Assembly (NCBI GenBank): GCA_900473185.1
Contig: UCKU01000008.1
Coordinates: 186,001-250,000 of the forward strand
Direction of reading: 5' to 3'
DNA length: 64,000 nt
From: Hyphomicrobiales bacterium
GTDB lineage: Bacteria > Pseudomonadota > Alphaproteobacteria > Rhizobiales > Rhizobiaceae
Shown here: positions 61,785 through 64,000 of the stretch, in pieces
How the letters are laid out: the number at the start of each line of letters is the position of its first letter
Position numbering within the stretch: position 1 is the first letter of the stretch
Notes under the pieces: model-generated
What the model was told of the DNA's origin: nothing
Databases searched by the model: none
What the model saw: only the letters and a program-made list of their open reading frames with translations
Made by a program: the position numbers and the translations under genes

Positions 61785-62324
61785 ATGATCAAGGCATCCG
61801 TCGACCATGCGGCATTGGCCCGGCAAATCTCCGAAATCGCAACATTGGAGGGCGAATTCGTCCTCCGCTCGGGCCAGGTTTCCAACCACTATTTCGACAA
61901 ATACCGCTTCGAAGGCGCACCGGCCCTTCTGAAGCCGCTGGCGCAGGCAATGGCGGCCCTTCTGCCCGCCGGTACCGAAATCATCGCCGGGCTGGAGCTC
62001 GGCGGCGTACCACTCGTGACCGCCATTTCGCTGGAAACAGGCCTGCCCGCCGCCTTCATCCGAAAGGAAGCCAAGACCTACGGCACCTGCCGGGCGATCG
62101 AAGGGCAGGACGTGGCCGGCCGGCGCGTGACCTTCATCGAGGATGTGATCAGCACGGGCGGGGCGGTGGCCGACGCCTATCGGATGGCCGTTGGCGAGAA
62201 GGCCGAGGTGCTCGGCGTCGTCTGCGCGATCTGGCGCGGCGAGGGGGCTGCGCGCATCGAGGGCGTGCCGGGGCTTGCTGTGTATCCGGTGTTGACACGG
62301 GCCGATCTGGAGAACGCGCGGTAG
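61785..62324 (+). CDS. pyrE: Orotate phosphoribosyltransferase
   Basis: A 179-residue enzyme that joins orotate to PRPP to give OMP in pyrimidine synthesis. It has FVLRSGQVSNHYFDKYRFEG near residue 27, GLELGGVPLVTAI near 70, FIRKEAKTYGTCRAIEG near 90 and the PRPP motif VTFIEDVISTGGA near 115. It is slightly shorter than E. coli PyrE. ATG 61785 with AAGGGG upstream. Confidence 0.95.
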   Translation: MIKASVDHAALARQISEIATLEGEFVLRSGQVSNHYFDKYRFEGAPALLKPLAQAMAALLPAGTEIIAGLELGGVPLVTAISLETGLPAAFIRKEAKTYGTCRAIEGQDVAGRRVTFIEDVISTGGAVADAYRMAVGEKAEVLGVVCAIWRGEGAARIEGVPGLAVYPVLTRADLENAR

Positions 62325-62406
62325 CCGGATGCCTTTCGGGCTTCCGGCAGGCGCCTGTTGCGGCCGGTGTGATAGCGACTAGACTGCCGACGGCAAAGAA
62401 AACCGG

Positions 62407-62961
62407 ATGTTGGCGGCGAGCATGGTGCGTTTGAAGGGTGAGACTATCGTGCTGCGGCCGGCGTCTTTCGACGACGTGGATGCCCGGCTGTCTCTCGGCA
62501 ACCCGGCCGAGATCGTCGAGATGTTCGGCATTGGCCGTGATGATGTGACGCCGCTCACGAGAGAGGGGGCTGTTCAGTGGATCCAGGGCCTCGTCGTTCA
62601 TCCGCATGCCTGGATCATCGAATTTCAGGGGCGGCTGATCGGAGAAATCCGGCTGGACAGGCTCGTTGCCATGGATCGCCGCGCCTCCATGGCGATCGGC
62701 ATCTACGATCCGCAATTATTGGGAAAAGGGCTCGGGAGCGAGGCTATTCGTCTCCTCCTGCACCATGCTTTCAACGAGTTGCGGCTGCATCGGATCGGGA
62801 TAAGGGTGCTTGCGTACAATACACGGGCAATCCGGGCTTATGAGAAATGCGGCTTCGTGATCGAAGGCAGGGAGCGGGAGACCGCTTTCGTGAACGGCGT
62901 GTGGCATGACGACATAATGATGGGGCTGCTGGAGACGGATTTTTCGGCATCTTGCCGATGA
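62407..62961 (+). CDS. GNAT family N-acetyltransferase (RimJ/RimL-like)
   Basis: A 184-residue acetyltransferase. The acetyl-CoA site is YDPQLLGKGLGSEAIRLLLH (about 100-119), followed by RIGIRVLAYNTRAIRAYEKC and GFVIEGRERE, as in RimJ/RimL-type enzymes that modify protein N-termini or small amines. The substrate is unknown. ATG 62422 (MVRLKGETIVLRP) may be the true start. It stands alone in plus orientation after pyrE. Confidence 0.85.
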   Translation: MLAASMVRLKGETIVLRPASFDDVDARLSLGNPAEIVEMFGIGRDDVTPLTREGAVQWIQGLVVHPHAWIIEFQGRLIGEIRLDRLVAMDRRASMAIGIYDPQLLGKGLGSEAIRLLLHHAFNELRLHRIGIRVLAYNTRAIRAYEKCGFVIEGRERETAFVNGVWHDDIMMGLLETDFSASCR

Positions 62962-63079
62962 ATGGCGCGGGGCGGCCACTGAGCCGAGGGCTGCGGCGAA
63001 GGTCAGGCGCGGGATGGCGAGCCAGTAGGCCCAGGAGAACCATTGGCGGGTGGTTCAGCGGGTTTGTGCTTGGATCACC

Positions 63080-64000
63080 CTACCGCCCGTTCGGCCATTC
63101 CGGCTTGCTGATACTCTGCAACAGCTCCGCATCCACGCCATCGATCCGCGCAATCACCTGCTTTGCCATCTCGCGGCCGGCGTGGCGGACGTCTTCGTAG
63201 GCGGTGATGATCTCGGGGCGGATCCAGTTGAGGATCGGGGCGGATTGTTTGGAGACGAGGTCGACGTCGTGGCCGAGGCGTTTGCCGGCGGCTTCGATGC
63301 CGGCGTTGAGGGCTATGGTGGCGCTGCCGGCTGACGAGACGATGCCATCGGGTGCGCCGGGGGAGCGCATCAGTTGCTCCACGGCGTCTCGGATTTCGGC
63401 GAGCGGGGCATCGATATTGACGCGCAGCGGCACTTCCTCGGCGCCGTAGTCGTGCAGGCCGGTCTGAAAGCCGATGCGGGTATGGGTGTAATAGGTGAGC
63501 TTGCTCGGTGGCTGCAGCAGGGCGATGCGCTTGCGGCCGCGGTTGACGAGCTTCTGCACCGCCTGATGGGCGTAAGCCTCGTTGTCGAAATCGTGGTAGG
63601 GGTGGACGAGGCCGGCATCGGTGCGGCCGTGTGTGGTAAAGGGCATGCCGCTATCGGCGAGCAGGCGCACGCGCGGATCGTCAGGCTCGACGCGCGAGAT
63701 GATGACGCCGTCTGCGGAGCCCGTGTCGAGGATGTAGCGCACCGGCAGCATGGGGTCCTTGCTGTGCGAATGCGGGGTGACGACGATGTGGTAGGGCGTG
63801 CCGGTCAGCACTTCGGAAATGCCGAAGACCATCTGGCTGGAAAAGCCCATGATCTCCTCATCGATGCTGAGGACGAGGGCAATCACGTTGGTCTTGCCGG
63901 TTCTCAGGCGCACGCCGGCCCTGTTCGGCTGGTAGCCGAGCTGGCGGGCGACCATCCGCACCCGTTCCTTCGTTTCAGCGCCAATATCCGGTGCATCTTT
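63080..64000 (-). CDS. LacI-family transcriptional regulator, 5' end beyond the window
   Basis: The minus-strand frame is open through base 64000, so the N-terminus is missing. The visible start [20 protein letters not shown] followed by PNRAG is the last helix and hinge of a LacI DNA-binding domain. A periplasmic-binding-like effector domain follows ([54 protein letters not shown]). It is probably a repressor of sugar-uptake genes beyond the window; the ligand is unknown. Confidence 0.87.
   Translation of the reverse strand, partial: KDAPDIGAETKERVRMVARQLGYQPNRAGVRLRTGKTNVIALVLSIDEEIMGFSSQMVFGISEVLTGTPYHIVVTPHSHSKDPMLPVRYILDTGSADGVIISRVEPDDPRVRLLADSGMPFTTHGRTDAGLVHPYHDFDNEAYAHQAVQKLVNRGRKRIALLQPPSKLTYYTHTRIGFQTGLHDYGAEEVPLRVNIDAPLAEIRDAVEQLMRSPGAPDGIVSSAGSATIALNAGIEAAGKRLGHDVDLVSKQSAPILNWIRPEIITAYEDVRHAGREMAKQVIARIDGVDAELLQSISKPEWPNGR

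Noticed and set aside
1..64000. CRISPR arrays, transposases, phage genes, toxin-antitoxin pairs, rRNA or tRNA genes
   Set aside because: No regularly spaced direct repeats, transposase-like frames, phage structural genes or tRNA cloverleafs were recognised by eye on either strand. A dedicated tRNA search could still find a missed one.

Overview
The window looks like chromosomal DNA of a fast-growing rhizobium (Rhizobiaceae, probably Rhizobium sensu lato). This rests on high GC, the acpXL-to-lpxXL cluster that builds the very-long-chain (C28) acyl group of rhizobial lipid A, an FnrN-type regulator with two anaeroboxes, aerobic (CobN/CobST-type) cobalamin genes under a B12 riboswitch, a receiver/HWE-type kinase, and short palindromic repeats typical of rhizobial genomes. 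No rRNA, tRNA, CRISPR, transposase or phage gene was found. The assignment is from family knowledge; no database was searched.

Layout. 1-5.3 kb: end of an MFS exporter, a receiver-histidine kinase, a DUF924 protein, a large MscS channel and a small exported protein. 5.4-8 kb: a dimethylglycine/sarcosine dehydrogenase-like enzyme behind two tandem leader hairpins. 8.1-10.5 kb: a duplicated signalling pair, a double receiver and a double-receiver diguanylate cyclase. 10.7-16 kb (mostly minus strand): a GlxA/AraC regulator, two tiny proteins, the Kup potassium transporter and a CorC/HlyC-type membrane protein. 16.3-21.3 kb: a DUF882 peptidase, LysR regulator, leaderless binding protein, entericidin-like lipoprotein, hypothetical protein and orphan betaine-type binding protein.

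21.9-43.8 kb is dominated by cobalamin synthesis in four separated blocks: cobQ alone; riboswitch-cobP-cobW-cobN-cobO; cobE; and the overlapping cobA-cobB-cobC-cobD. Between them lie an SDR/MarR/DUF1330 group, a nucleotide cyclase, a ClC channel, an XRE regulator, a catalytically altered isochorismatase-like protein, a TauE/SafE exporter and a nucleoside hydrolase. The most striking feature is cobN. The gene is open but only 772 codons long. About 550 central residues expected of CobN are absent, and in their place the frame runs through a 151-bp palindromic element. A second copy of the same element sits in the leader between the B12 riboswitch and cobP.

43.8-50 kb: MFS transporter, DUF1127 protein, ureohydrolase with an altered metal motif, plsY, a winged-helix/TPR regulator, an L,D-transpeptidase, and fnrN with two perfect FNR boxes upstream. 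50.5-56 kb: acpXL, fabZ-like dehydratase, two ketosynthase-like proteins (the first lacking the catalytic Cys, the second intact), an MDR-family reductase and lpxXL. 56-64 kb: PAS protein, AraC-SRPBCC-glyoxalase operon, gnd, glyoxalase, hypothetical protein, pyrE, acetyltransferase and a LacI-family regulator cut by the window end.
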